Origin: Branchiostoma floridae
Taxonomy: Eukaryota > Chordata > Leptocardii > Amphioxiformes > Branchiostomatidae
Assembly: GCF_000003815.2 (NCBI RefSeq)
Contig: NC_049990.1
Coordinates: 10,565,995 to 10,629,994 of the forward strand
DNA: 64,000 nt
Direction of reading: 5' to 3'
Positions 11,498 to 40,360 of the stretch are shown piece by piece; position 1 is the first letter of the stretch, and each line of letters starts with the position of its first letter. The position numbers and the translations under genes are program-made. The notes under the pieces are model-generated. The model saw only the letters and a list, made by a program, of their open reading frames with translations. It was not told the origin of the DNA and did no database searches.

Positions 11498-12858
11498 GAT
11501 AATGTGTAAATATTGACCAGTGTGTCTTTAAGCGTAATTTGTTTAGCAATGAATATTAAAGTGTATGTAAGACAAAAGTGCAGCACGTATATTGAAGTAA
11601 ATTTATGTCGTTAGATCCATATAGTAAACGATATATAAATAGAATGTTTTTTGATTGATGAGACATAATTTCTTTGTGCTTTCATGTTCTTTGTGAGGAC
11701 TAGCCTGCAGACCAAAGTGGTTTTAGACTTCTCTGTTGTGGTGATGGTTTAAGCATTAGTCCTTTTTACTTTCACTTTGCCTCTGGCCTTCTCTAAAAAT
11801 GTTTTCTTCAATTTCAATGATCTCTCTTTTTTCTGCTTGTCAAGATAAATTGAAGTCTTTCGGGCATCAGAAAATACATGCAGTCAACCCTTCCCCGTAA
11901 TCATGTGTGCCTTATGGAGATACAGGTTTGTGTTTTCCCTTGATGTTGTTGGTAAGCTAGGTTATATTTCATGGCACATTCCGAGGCTTGTGATGTGGTC
12001 ACGGCGCTTTCTATCACTCACCTTTGATGTTACTGGTTCCTGTGGGAAGGTCCATGGGCGACGGAATTTTCCACTTCAGGAGCTTCCCCATCACAGTCGG
12101 ACACTCTGGCGCCTACGTACAAAGTATCCGGGTACGGTGTTTCGATAACCATGATATTAGCATGGAGAAACTCGTATTGGGGACTGGATTCTTTAACGGC
12201 GATGTCATATGTGTTGTATAGATCGTGGTGTGATTAACAGTCGCAGTATTTTCAACTAAGCTGTTACAGAACCAACCACCGACAAGGATCTGAACTTCGT
12301 TCGTCACAAGTACTACCACCCCAAGATAACAAATACCCTAAGTTTGTGATCGCATAGACGATCGTACGAAGAATGTGACCAGGCCCGTATGAATTCATAC
12401 GACCAGGGAGCACGCTATCGTGAATGCCTTGTGCTTTTTGTATTGACTATTTAATCCTTGGATGTTGTATGCAAACGTTGTTACTTGTTTTGAAAAAATA
12501 TCATGACATGATAATATTAATGTCTATTTCTTGAATGAAGTTTGTTAATGTGTTACGGACGAATATAGCTTTTGACATCAGAATTTTGATCATCTATTAT
12601 TACCATGAACGTAGTGTATTGCAGCTAGACGGAAGATGTGGCTTAGATATTCATGTTTTCTCCTATCGGGGAATACATGTTGTTTTGCCAGGCTAGGGGA
12701 AACATTTTACATTTTTTTTGGCGAAAATCTTGCCTGTCTAGTTTATGCATATATTTTCTACGAGTTAGCAATACCGAAACATAATCATCTGCAGACGAAT
12801 GATCTGGTGCCACTATTTTGATTAAGCTGATCCAAAGGTTGGTAGCAGTATCTCAAAA

Positions 12859-13013
12859 GTGTTGTCATTAAGGAGGTTCTTGAGTCTAAATATTGTGGGT
12901 AATGTCTCATGGGCCTTGACCTTTGGCATGTGACCCACAATACACTTCTCTACACTTGCGCACTTAGAATCACGGACCTCCCTTTTCATGTTCCTTCCTC
13001 ATAATGACATACA
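12859..13013. repeat. Imperfect inverted repeat, MITE-like
   Basis: Nested inverted matches: TGTCATTAAGGAGG with CCTCATAATGACA, and ATTGTGGGT with ACCCACAAT. Arms are interrupted, suggesting an old foldback element. Confidence 0.5.
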
Positions 13014-13714
13014 TGTCGTGTATGCATGGATCATGAGATTCCCTTTGACAAGTGTTAGATAATTACTAACAGCTGTGATGTCCTTTCTGATTTTATATCA
13101 AGATGCTGCATCTTGTGTTAATGTTACATGATGACCTTAATACTCACCATTTAGATGTAATTGGTTCCCTGAAGGGTAATGCATAGTATTACTGAGTTAT
13201 GTATTGTATAAATGACAGAGTTCTCCTGATGTTCAAGTACCAACTTTTGACATTTGTAAATAAATTGCCGTTACGTAAACCGAAGTTAAATTGTGAAAGG
13301 AGTGTTTTAGATAAAATGTCTGTAATGTAACCTATCATTGTATTGATTTATGGTCTTCTAGTTTTCCATGGTAGTTATGTGTTCAAAGTGAAAATTTCAA
13401 GTCTATTTCGTTGGCACAATTTATGTGCTATCTTACCGGAAAAGAAATAAGGTGGTTTACTGCAGCAACAGACTTACTCAAAAGCTCGTATATGACTCAC
13501 TTTGACAACTAGGAAAGCTCCCTGCGGTCAATGGTGTAGACTTAAATCCGGCAAACGTGAGAAAAATGAAACAAACACGCGTTGAAGTGGTTTTGAATAT
13601 CGGTTGCCAAGTGACAAGGGGTAGAACGGTATTGAACGTTATCCATCCAACCGGGGAAAACGATTGCAAAGACAAATGATATCACAAAGTTTTCTGCGCT
13701 TGGATAGCTCGTAT

Positions 13715-13720
13715 TTTATT
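13715..13720 (-). promoter_or_regulatory. Candidate polyadenylation signal of gene B
   Basis: AATAAA on the minus strand about 77 nt after the gene B stop codon. Positional evidence only. Confidence 0.5.
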
Positions 13721-13796
13721 AAGCAGTATATCATATCGCCCACTCCCACACACATCGCTCATACATGCCCACCCTCACACACATCTGTAATACATG

Positions 13797-29249
<15,453 letters not shown>

Positions 29250-29292
29250 TCTTACTGGAAGGTGCAGACAGCAATCTTCCTTTACAGCCGAC

Positions 29293-32200
29293 CTAAGCAA
29301 AAATACACAACAGGGTCAGATGACACATTAGAATAACACAACACGCTTTCTGCACAAGCCAATGATCTCCAAGTATTCCAGGTCCGTTATCATAGGATTC
29401 ACGTTTTAAAAATAGAGTAGAATGCAGTGGTGCCCTTGGGTGCCATTTCCCAGTGGTATTGTCATTTAGCATAAAGGAGTACTTCCTTAAAAGATACGAG
29501 GATAATTTGGCACAAAATTACCAACAACATTACTGACAAGGAGAGGTCCGCCCCACATATTTTATGATTTTCCGATAAAATTGATTTAACGGAGCTTGTT
29601 GCGTCAACGTTTATTGTAATGAAATTCCCACTGAGGCAATCGGGTTTCTTGTGGAGGGTTCTCCCAGGAAATTGAATGAGGTTGTTTGGTCGTTACGCGT
29701 CACCCATGGGAAGGCATAGTATTGAATCCCTCTTGTAAGTGAGAAAAAGATCTTCTTTTTGAACGACACTGCAGCCATATTTATTATAATCCAAACCGTT
29801 ATAGTCTGGAGGCAGTTTCGTCTCTGATTAAACCGATATAAATGGCGCGTCAAGCTGAGACAATTTTACCAGATCGAAGTGTGTGCGCGGGAGATGTCAT
29901 TTGGGACAGCGGCGACGTGGCCCTAGTAGGCATAGAAGATAACGTAAAATAAAGCGTTATCTGGTGCAGGAATGCGTGCCTTATTGCATGGCATATGACA
30001 CGACCAACTTTTAATCCCGCCAGCTTACGGCGAGGTCACATTCGTGGTAGACTGAAGTGCGGTTTTGATGCCGTGACTACCGTAACAGATCCAACCGCAA
30101 ACACGGATCTATAACTTTTGAGTGATTTTTTTAAGACACATGTACGAACATTACAAAAAAAAAACAATAAATTTTTGATCTTACGACGAACATGCGACAA
30201 ACATGACCGAACTCTTACTACATACGGCACACTTTGTCATTGAAAGTTTATTTTGCTTATTTTTCCAAAATCTTAAGTTAGCAAATTCATAAGTATAACT
30301 TTTGCCAATTTTGTATTGCTAAGCCTAAGAAACATCTCAAGGCAAGATAATATAATGTTGCTTGTTTGAAAATGTTGATGCTGATTTAAGATGGCACTGA
30401 TACATGCAGGAGGTACCTCGGAGACCTTTCTCTCTACATACATACACTCGCGATGAATTACCGAGGCTCTGTGCCAACATATTTTACATAATCAACACTC
30501 CATCGATCAAGTACAGCGCAACTATTGTAATCCCAGCGTCACCTCTACAATGTGAGGACCGCAATCGATCAAAACGTAACGGTCTGAAGATGATACACTA
30601 GCGTACATAAGAACAGTATTCCTCATTTACCATGCAAACTACCATCTCTAAGCGTCACCCAGAGCCTTGGACCATATTTTAACTAGTATGATAAGGGATT
30701 TTGCAGTGGTAATGCGTTACAATAATGATGCGCATTCTGCTTAAATCGAGATAGTGCAGTGCCACAGTGCAAAAATTGATTGCCAAAGCAATATACGTTA
30801 GCACTTTGATTTATTGCTTGCTGACCTACATAGCGTTTTCGACTGCCCTGAAAAGTGTTATAGATTAAATATACAAGCTAATTGCAGCTAGCACTAGTGT
30901 CCAGGTATAATCAGAGCCATCCATAATATATTCCATGTATAGTGTTTAAAGAAAACATTCTGCTTTCTATCTAAGTGGGAAGAAAGCCTATTGTAAACAT
31001 GTCTCGAGTAACCCAAACAAGAAAGAACCCCAAAGGAATATATTTGCTTGATTTAGACGAAATTACATTCAGGAAATTTGGGAAATAGAGTCTGTACTGT
31101 TTAAAGAACTGTTTTTGCAAACCGTTTGAAAACAGTTTTTTCTTCAAGTGGACATAATAGCCTGATTCCTGGACATCATCATGACCCCATGTCCCCTTTT
31201 TGGCGTGCCATCGGCAATTAAACACTTCCTGTCAGCATCTATCACGCCAGACGGAATGTCCCTCCTTACACATCTCATTAAGCTTCCTTAAAGGTTGATG
31301 GCTGAACTGACCTTATTCCACCGGCAATGCAGGATTGCCATCATCAAGGTTTTCAGCACCAGGGACAGCAACATGTGCAGGGGTAATGAACGTACCTTTT
31401 GTTTGTCACGCAGCCGAACGATATGGAACGTCCTACGGAAAGATCACAGGCGCCATCACCGTACGCTTGACCGAAGAAACATTACGCATTTGATGGCTGT
31501 CCGTATACATCACAATGCTGATGACAAACGGTGTCCTGTAAGCAGCGGCGCCTTATCAGCGAGGGAAGAAAAGTGTCACCATCTACAGTTCAATTATGGT
31601 TAAATCCAAGCTAACCGCCTACGCAGTCCGTATGTATGGTTCCCCATGCAAGTAGGACGGTACCAAAACAAACTGGCGGCATCGATTCGTTTGCTAAATG
31701 TCTCAAATCAGGGGACAGCATGCGTGGGAATGTCGCTCAAGCACTAGATACGATTGTCCGCAATCTCCGATAAGCCGCATATAGATGATTCAATCAAGAG
31801 GAATTATCGGATTTTAGCTGAAGCCTTGCGGCTTGATGATTAGGATCTAGGCTAATTGGTCATCCTTTTAGCTCTTGGACAATCCGCTAGTAATGTCTCT
31901 GCAGTTCAGAGGCCATTGTCTAGTCTATTGTTGCCACAACTCTTGTTTGCAGCGGATGCGCATCAGAAGTAATATTCAACCAAATTCTATGGTTTGCATA
32001 GATAGAAGCTAAAGATTGAGATTTCTTTCATTCTTTGTGTAAACTAAAATCTACCGCTGTCGTAAAACTGCATACCATAACTGGGAATCCTTCAGAAGAA
32101 AGAACGCTGAGTCAGTGTGCCCCGGGCTCGTCTGCCCGTCTATGCAGTGCCATTAATGGTTATAAAAGGATTTCATAGCAGCGACCATATACCGTGACCC

Positions 32201-32839
32201 GTTCTTCCATCAGACGGAGAAATGGTTTTGTGTTCGGGACTCCCCGAAGACGATCTACAATTTTCCCAGCCAATGAGTCATCTCCACCAATGGGGACCTA
32301 TTACCAGACAGGCAAAAATCAATCCCGCACTCCATGCATTGGATCAAAGTTGCTCTCTCTCCACACACAAGGCATAAGATATATACCAACAGGACGACCC
32401 TTGAGGTTTCCTTCCCATCGCTAAGGCATCCTTAATGTTACACTGTGGCGCCCTTAATATCCGCAGCCCTTTCAGTTGATCATATAAAGCAGGAAACATA
32501 TCTTGTTACCTTAGATGTATCGAACCTCATCATGTACAAGCTTTGCCGTTTATTTACAATCAGTTAGATAAGATTAGTGTTAAGCATCATTTGTATCACT
32601 GACCCGGAAATAGGGTTACTGGATACACGGCCTTGCATCAACAACAGAGCGGAAAGAGTATTGATCTGTTTCAGAATCTTCAATTAGGGTAACAACGATG
32701 CGTCCATATTCCATTACAACATCATGCGAAATTAGCCCTTACACACAGGCAGTATGAAATATATATGCGTGTCTCCAAACCCCATTCCTTCACCTAAGTT
32801 GCATTGAAACTACAGGGACGAAAATGATCGCATGTACTA
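29293..32839. other. Upstream flank of gene B, no gene recognised
   Basis: The gene B promoter and noncoding first exon should lie here or beyond; neither can be placed from sequence alone. ORFs of up to 102 codons (for example 31295-31603) match nothing I know. Confidence 0.5.
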
Positions 32840-33033
32840 TAACACTAGTTCACCTTTATGCACAGGATAGCCTTTATCCGTTGTTTTTTTAAGACGGCGT
32901 ATTTAGGGATATTAAACTGCATTATTTGGACATATCACAATTTGAAACCACAGTCTGTCGACTTGGTATTCCTAGATACCGTGTTTAAAGCAAACAACTG
33001 ATATACGTCACGAATAAAGGTGAACTATTGTTA
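32840..33033. mobile_element. MITE, TIR family TAACACTAGTTCACCTTTAT
   Basis: The left end TAACACTAGTTCACCTTTAT mirrors the right end ATAAAGGTGAACTATTGTTA. Inner TATCCGTTG/CAACTGATATA arms also pair. About 194 bp, no ORF. Same TIR as the element at 58136-58387. Confidence 0.75.
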
Positions 33034-35700
33034 TAAAGGCTACTAGTGTTAAGCAGTAGATTATATTTGTATCAGTTTCGAAAAATTATTGCCAATACTT
33101 ATACTCTCTATTTATTTGAGAACACAAACTAATCATTCCCCTCTTCTCAATATTCCTGTCAACCTTTGCGTTCCCCTGTAGACATGAACTTGAGATTCAA
33201 GTATGGATTTGTGTCGACGTCTGTAAATACCCGGTTAAGACTGCCTTACACCCACAAGTAATAGTCTGGGGATACACATTAACCTGACATATAAAGTAGT
33301 TATATAACATGGCATATCATCCGGGCGTATTAAATGGCATTTTGGAGATATAAAACGTATCCACATTTAGATACATGTGAAGAGCAGGCTAAATGCTGCG
33401 GCTTACATAGGAATTTGGTCCTAAAACCACCGAATACTCTTAAAAGCAATTTTACGTACGCAAAATATAATTACAGCAAATGTTAACCTAGATATCATGC
33501 TTGGTAATCTAGCTAAGGCCATGTTGATTTGATTATAGGGATGACATCTGCACGCGCGCATCAATTTTCACAAAACAAAATTCGACAATTACTGTAAATC
33601 GTTCAAAGCAGCTGTAGAATGATCACATAACATATATCATAAATACTGTAAATTGAAAGAAAAAGATTTGTAAAACGGATACTAATGTCATAGAATGCCA
33701 AAGGAATTTCAAAAGAAAAAGATGCGAAAAACAGAAGTTGAAAAACAATTTATTGTGCTGTTTATCCTACTCTGTATTATTTCCTGACCACTTACAGTAG
33801 ATTTCATAATGTGGGCAGTTATTCTATCCTTTTTCTGACCTTTTTATTTTATTCTATCCTCAAACCTTATTATTTGCACGCGCTCGGTCGCATCAGTTTT
33901 GGGGTTCCCAGATGATGGCATCCATATAATCAAATCAACATGGCCTGAGCCGAGCGGCTGTAAAACCTGGGCAGCAGTGGTAAAATTTTTTGACAGTGGA
34001 AAGTTGCAACATGTCATATCAAACGTCTCCAGGTAACAGACCGAGACGACGTGCTAGTAACACCGTGAAAAATCACCTGTCGGGCCAACCTTCCCAACGG
34101 AATAGAAGAAGCACCAATTAGACCACATGTTACCTGTGCGTGGGGATCTCCTTCTTCATGTAATGTTTTACCATCAAACCAAAAAAATCAACAATATATC
34201 ATATTGGGAGGCGAGAGAAAATAAAGCTCAATATTTCAAATGGTAAATGCTCGCGAAGGGATTCGGAGTTTCTTATATATATGTGTCAGGGGAGAGGCTG
34301 CAATTTGGCAGAATCGCCGAAGCTGTCTGTAGAGATCCCTATCAGAGTCTCCATCGACAGCGAATTCCGATCGGGATCTCTACCAGTACAGTACAATTGG
34401 CAATCCTGCCAGATCACAAACTACATATCATTCATATTTCATGCATGCCTATTAATATTTACTTAGTTCACAAGAAATATTGGTTATCAATCATGCAGCT
34501 ATATCATCTGTAGACAATGCTACCTTGTTATCTGATGCAAATAAACGAACTTGTGCTACTGAAGGATCGCATTGGTTTTGGTTGACTAGTTCACTTATTG
34601 TATACGTAGCCTGAAGGAGAATATTATGACTACGAATTGGTCCGTGGTAAAAGAATTGCTTTTATAGATAAGGCAACCAAGGTTTGTACAGTATAGATGT
34701 GAATCCTGCAATTCTAAGATACAGAGAGAACCTACCACAAGACAGACCCTCTGACTCTACCAACCGTCTCCAGGAAAATCCGCGTGTCTGATTTAGCCTA
34801 ACGTGTAATTTCCCGTCTCCCCGTTTTCCAATTTGGCGCGATGTCAAGTACCGGTACAAAGGACGGAGACCCCGTGTGCCTCCAACATACGGTAATTGCC
34901 TGTTGATCATGACTTGGTCACGACAAAAATTTGTCAGCCTTCCTCGGCACTAGAGAGCACGGTAAGGGTGAGACCGGCTAATAATAGGAAGGTAATACAC
35001 AAGCCTACCAGTCAACAGCTTTTGATGTGGAACGGCGGCCTATCTCATAGGATAATTCCTAAAAATACAGATCGATGACAAGAATAATATTTACGTTAAA
35101 ACAAGGAGGTTATGTAGAATGCATGAGACCTTACCGGAGTGGAATCTGCAGAGACTGTACCCCAAATGTAGGAGCAAAAGGACGCCAGGCTCACCGGTGT
35201 TCCTGCAGCGCCTCATCCTGGCTCCTCGCACCCTTCCCACGTACAATTGCACAAAGAGAAATGGCGTTTTACACGAAGATTACTCCCCACGGTAGAGCTT
35301 AACAGCCTGTTACCTGCATGCCTCGTGGCCCCGCGCTCTCTCCGATTGCCTCAGCTGATCACGTCGAGCTGCAGATCCATGACTTGATTTTCTATTTATA
35401 AACCAGTCGAACAGTAGGCTCAAGGTCCTCAGACTGTCGAAGGTCAGGGATTACAAACCAATTATTTCATCTCGCAGGAAACACAACAAATGGAAAGGAA
35501 ATTAGGGAAAGTCGTCTCAACGATTTTCCGTATCCAATACTCTTGCCGTTGCGACCAAACCGGAAAATAGCTCTAAGCAGGCTCCTTATCCGCTCTCTAT
35601 GGGTTTCCTGATATGTCAGTCTAAGTCATTCAAAATGTCGCTGACTTACCAAAAAGTCGATCGAAACATTCTAAGTGGAAGACTGTTAAACTCAGCCTGG
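33034..35700. other. No gene recognised
   Basis: Unique A+T-rich sequence; short ORFs at 34247-34513 and 34662-35302 show no family resemblance. Confidence 0.5.
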
Positions 35701-35714
35701 AATGGCATCGAGTT

Positions 35715-35776
35715 GCTCAATTACTCAAGTACCTGGATAGATTTCGCTCAATTACTCAAGTACCTGGATAGATTTC
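35715..35776. repeat. Two 31-bp tandem copies next to hammerhead-like relic
   Basis: GCTCAATTACTCAAGTACCT plus GGATAGATTTC occurs at 35715-35745 and again at 35746-35776. The unit matches sequence that follows the hammerhead-like motif at 47.5 kb, in reverse orientation. Confidence 0.85.
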
Positions 35777-35783
35777 GAAAACG

Positions 35784-35825
35784 GCCAGACGTTTCAGGTA
35801 GCATTCACCACCTTTTATCAGTGAC
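35784..35825 (-). ncRNA. Decayed hammerhead-like motif
   Basis: On the minus strand: GTCA, CTGATAA (core CUGANGA with G to A), a stem AGGTGG/CTACCT, GAAA, CGTC, TGGC. The stem differs in sequence from the 47.5-kb copy yet still pairs, with one G-U. One extra A separates the core from the stem. Probably inactive. Confidence 0.35.
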
Positions 35826-35955
35826 ACCGTTATCACCGTTAGCAAGATCTACAGATAGCAGTTTTTTTTACCAAAACATTGACTGGGGTGATGACAAATA
35901 TTACACAGTCCAGTAGGAAACAAAAATTAGTCAAAGATAAGGCAAGGGTGATACT

Positions 35956-36194
35956 AAAGGCGGACTGTCACTGCACTTGAGGCACCAGTGCGGCACTGCG
36001 GGGTTCGTTTACTGCGGCATTTTCGCGACTTTTATATCGTTTAGATACTGCATGGTAGGTACAAGTATGACTTAAAGGCAACAAAATGCACATAACGAAA
36101 GAAAATTAGTTCTTTATCTCTGAAATTCGTTGAGTCATATACGAACCCCGCAGTGCCGCACCGGTGCCGCAAGTGCAGTGAGATTCCACCTTAA
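35956..36194. mobile_element. 240-bp MITE with ~50-bp TIRs
   Basis: Left TIR holds TCACTGCACTTGAGGCACCA then GTGCGGCACTGCGGGGTTCG; the right end is its near reverse complement. The internal 120 bp has no coding capacity. The TIR is shared with the element at 6960-8545. Confidence 0.8.
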
Positions 36195-36746
36195 GGAGTC
36201 AATTATCCCCTGTTATTTGAGTACATTAGCTAATGTTGTCTCGCAGGGTTGTTTGGCAGGGCTTGGTCCGGAAATGTTCGACACGTGGACCTCCTTTCCT
36301 CTGGAGGGTGGGGTTGTGCATTCTCTTTATAGTTATGGACTTTCTCTAACGTATTCGTCAGGCGTACACACGATGCTTAGTTCCCTTGGGTTGTTACGAA
36401 ACGCATTAAAGATTATAAACGATTGTAGCTATTACCATTCGGGAGTTGAAAGGTTTCTCTACAAAAGATCGAACGGCATATTTAACCTGTAAAATATTAT
36501 TTTGAATAAATATCTCCTCTGTGATGATAGATTAGTTCTATTATGTGTAATATAGTATACATATGCTCGTTAATGTTGGTTCATAAATCATGTCGTGCAA
36601 TGGCATCCCAACTAACTTTAGTATAACTATGTGTTCATGAATGCCTGATTTGTAGAGACTATAGCTATTAACCGTTTTCCCACTAGGCTTCACAAATGGA
36701 ATATAATTCAAAACGCAAAAGTTATGAATGAAAATATGGCATAACC
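36195..36746. other. No gene recognised
   Basis: A 120-codon plus ORF starts inside the MITE (36130-36492) and continues here, but it begins within TIR sequence and resembles no family. Confidence 0.5.
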
Positions 36747-37726
36747 TACAAATCTAAAATATATGATATCCGTTCATAAAAATCTATAATATCCGTTCAC
36801 GGAAAATCTACTAATATCCGTTAATACAAATCTATAATATCCGTTCACACAAATCTATAATATCCGTTCACACAAATCTATAATATCCGTTCACACAAAT
36901 CTATAATATCCGTTCACACAAATCTATTATATCCGTTGACACAAATCTATAATATCCGTTGACACAAATCTATAATATCCGTTGACACAAATCTATGATA
37001 TCCGTTGACACAAATCTATAATATCCGTTCACACGAATCTATAATATCCGTTGACACAAATCTATGATATCCGTTGACACAAATCTATTATATCCGTTGA
37101 CACAAATCTATAATATCCGTTCACACAAATCTATAATATCCGTTCATACAAATCGATAATATCCGTTGACACAAATCTATAATAGCCATTGACACAAATC
37201 TATAATATCAGTTGACACAAATATATAATATCCATTGACACAAATCTAAATTTTATAATATCCGTTGACAAAAGTCTATTATATCCGTTGACACAAATCT
37301 ATAATATCCGTTCACACAAATCTATAATATCCGTTGACACAAATCTATAATATCCGTTGACACAAATCTATGATATCCGCTGACACAAATCTATAATATC
37401 CGTTGACACAAATATATAATATCCGTTGACACAAATCTATGATATCCGCTGACACAAATCTATAATATCCGTTGACACAAATATATAATATCCGTTGACA
37501 CAAATATATAATATCCGTTGACACAAATCTATAATATCCGTTGACACAAATCTATAATATCCGTTCACACAAATCTATAATATCCGTTCACACAAATCTA
37601 TAATATTCATTGACACAAATTAATATCCGTTCACACAAATCTATAATATCCGTTCACACAAATCTATATATCCGTTCACACAAATCTATGATATCCTTTC
37701 ACACAAATCTATAATATCCGTTTAAC
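36747..37726. repeat. 23-bp minisatellite, about 42 copies
   Basis: Unit CAAATCTATAATATCCGTT followed by CACA or GACA. C-type and G-type variants occur in blocks, and higher-order duplicates are visible (for example the GACACAAATATATAATATCC variants around 37400-37510). Confidence 0.95.
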
Positions 37727-38290
37727 GCTTTGTCAAATTTTAGTTCTCAGTGAGGTCACCACCAGTGGAATGAAGATGTGAAGAGAGCTGATACCGAACC
37801 AAATGAAGTTGGCATAATAGACCCTGCTATATCCCATTCTAGTGACCCAGAATCTGGTATCACTACACTCTAACAATGGGAATCAGACATCAATGTACCA
37901 GAGTCACCAACCTAGGATTGATGTCTTCAAAAATTCATATTTGCCAAGAACTATTTTGAGTGGAATTTGTTATTACCAAGCACAGTAGGGGCATCTTCTC
38001 TGGATAATTCTTAAGAACGCTTGCAGATAGATGTGCAAAAGTTAGGTGTGACAGATCGTTTGGTGTAATATAACCAGCTGCTGCCGCGCCGCGTGCCTGC
38101 GAAGCTGGTGTGTCACGCCGAACGGCGGTTATACCAGCTATATAGATACAGATACAGAATGCTGCAGTTGCCAGTTTCTATCTTCGTTCGTGTATCCAAG
38201 AAGATATAGTGCTCATTTAAATACGCTTAAATTTAGTAAATTCTCGAAATCTTTATGCTTCCAAGACTTACGTAAAGATGTTGATTGCAT

Positions 38291-39301
38291 AATGAATGAA
38301 AGACCTTTATTGTACATTCATGTCTCGACGGGCTAGGTACAGGTCACTGATAACAGACATGACTGATAACAGACATAACAAACATATGCAAAAACAACAA
38401 GATACAATTAACTAGCTGAAGGTACTAAGCTAACAGGATGGTCGACATCTTCTCGCTTCTTTGTACAGGTGTAGATATAGGAACAGATAATGTTTGATAT
38501 ACAGGGTTTGTCTAGGCGCATCAAAAATAGAAATTTATCCGTTGCATTAAGGTGTTCAAAATATGGGAACTCTTTTCTTATATATTCATAAAGCACAATC
38601 CGTTCATTATGGTACAGTTTACAGTGTAAAATAAAATGCTGTTCATCTTCTACTTGTTGCAAATCACAAAATTGGCAGACTCTATGCTGCAGAGGGGTGC
38701 GGTTGTGCCTTCCAGTTTCGATATGTAACTTGTGGCAACTAATCCGGAGTTTAGTGACAGCCACTCTGTGTTGTATGTTTTTCACCATCAGATATTCTTC
38801 TTCTTTATAAATAGTCTTGAATAATCTATAGGTTCGTAATTTGTTACCGAAAGATTTGTCCCGGTTGTCATTGTGTATTTCAGCTTTAAATGTTTGAATA
38901 TAAATATCTTTTAATCGTTGGCTGATGGCGTTGGTTATAGGTAATAGGTTTGTTCCTAGAGATATCTGAGATCTCCATATGTAGGCAAAACCGCATTCCT
39001 CCAGTATCTTACGAACGCCGGATGCCCAGCACTTGTTTCCATTTGCATCTAGTTGTAATTGACAAGATAGGGCGTCGGCTTGTAGACTGTCAGCTGGCAC
39101 GTTTTGACGGATTCTTAGAAAGTGTTTGATAGCGTTCAGGGAGGCTTCCAGTTGAATGGGGTACCTCCCTAATTCCGCTCTTGTGGCAAGGTTAGATGCT
39201 GGTCTGGGGATATTTAGTGCTTGTTTGCAGAATTTAAGGTGAACAGATTCAATGGGACAGGTTTTAGGGCTTTTTATAATGTACATGTACATCGTAATCA
39301 C
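38291..39301 (-). mobile_element. 5'-truncated LINE: C-terminal region of a non-LTR reverse transcriptase polyprotein
   Basis: An intact minus ORF (39301-38408, 297 codons) looks like the region after the RT domain in animal LINEs: VHLKFCKQALNI, RAELGRYPI, and a zinc-knuckle-like CQFCDLQQVEDEQHFILHC. After the stop there is about 110 bp of 3' UTR ending AATAAAGGTCTTTCATTCAT, a typical LINE tail with an ATTC-type repeat. The RT catalytic domain is missing, so this is a dead 5' truncation, but the uninterrupted frame suggests fairly recent insertion. The LINE clade is not determined. Confidence 0.75.
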
Positions 39302-39800
39302 GAGGCAGCCGTCTAAATGACTTCCTGCATGGCACTGTCTGTATTTGAACTCCCACGTAGTTTAGTTAGATCCACTATAGATGCTAATGGTCCAATCACA
39401 AGATTGCCTCGGGGATCGTTCGGTTTTTAACATTGCCTTTTCATTGATGTAGATGGTCTTCTTCAAACAACGACAAATATCAAACGATACAAAGGGTATA
39501 CTGAATAACTGTCATAAAGAGTAACGTTTATCTTTAGGCAATGAATATCCACATAAACAGACCTTTATCAAGAGTCCTTCAGTTGAGTTGGGCCTGCACT
39601 GAATACAAAATTGGACATAAAACAAGTTGGCGAAGTAGACTAAGTCACTTGGGTCCTAGGTTGCGATGAAGCCTGTTTGAATTTGCCTTCGCTCGTGAAG
39701 GCACGATCACAAAAAATGGAATCTGGAAACTGAGACAAACAAAATGTATGATTTCTGACCACTCCTCCATCTGTATATTCTGCCAATAATATCTCTGTTA

Positions 39801-39823
39801 GATGTGTGTGTTTTTGTTCGTGA

Positions 39824-39877
<54 letters not shown>

Positions 39878-39892
39878 TTGTGTGTATGTGCG
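39801..39892. repeat. (TG)n microsatellite
   Basis: Interrupted TG dinucleotide run of about 90 bp; generates HTHT ORFs on the minus strand. Confidence 0.95.
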
Positions 39893-40068
39893 CGGTACAG
39901 TACCATTTTGTAATGGGTATACCAGCCAACACAATCAGTCATTTCAGTTCTCTTGAGCCCATCCTCTGCGTGGTAATGAAACGTAATTAAATTCATTCAA
40001 AGGCTTTTGGGAACAAATGACCTAGATGCTAAAGAGCTGCCGGAATAGACTTGCCCTGCTGATTCCCT

Positions 40069-40135
40069 ACGAGAGAGAGAGAGACAGAGAGAGAGAAAGA
40101 GAGAGAGACAGACAGAGACAGAGATACAGACTGCT

Positions 40136-40179
<44 letters not shown>

Positions 40180-40360
40180 GACAGAGATACAGACTGCTGA
40201 GAGAGAGAGACAGAGAGAGAGAAAGAGAGAGAGACAGACAGAGACAGAGAGACAGACTGCTGAGAGAGAGAGACAGAGAGAGAGAAAGAGAGAGAGACAG
40301 GCAGAGACAGAGAGACAGACTGCTGAGAGAGAGACAGAGACAGACAGAGAGAGACAGAAA
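40069..40360. repeat. GA/CAGA-rich minisatellite, ~63-bp higher-order unit
   Basis: Four units marked by GACTGCTGAGAGAGAGA, at intervals of 62-66 bp, each an internal GAGA/CAGA patchwork. The 150-codon Arg/Glu-rich plus ORF over it is an artefact. Confidence 0.9.

Larger units (their letters stand above)
11238..13796. other. Intergenic stretch between convergent neuroligin-like genes
   Basis: Holds both 3' UTRs and an imperfect hairpin at 12859-13013. No further gene seen. Confidence 0.6.

Noticed and set aside
31295-31603. 102-codon plus ORF upstream of gene B
   Set aside because: Composition and lack of motifs give no support; no splice sites linking it to other exons.
36747-37726. CRISPR array
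   Set aside because: Units are head-to-tail with no unique spacers, and the genome is eukaryotic: a minisatellite.
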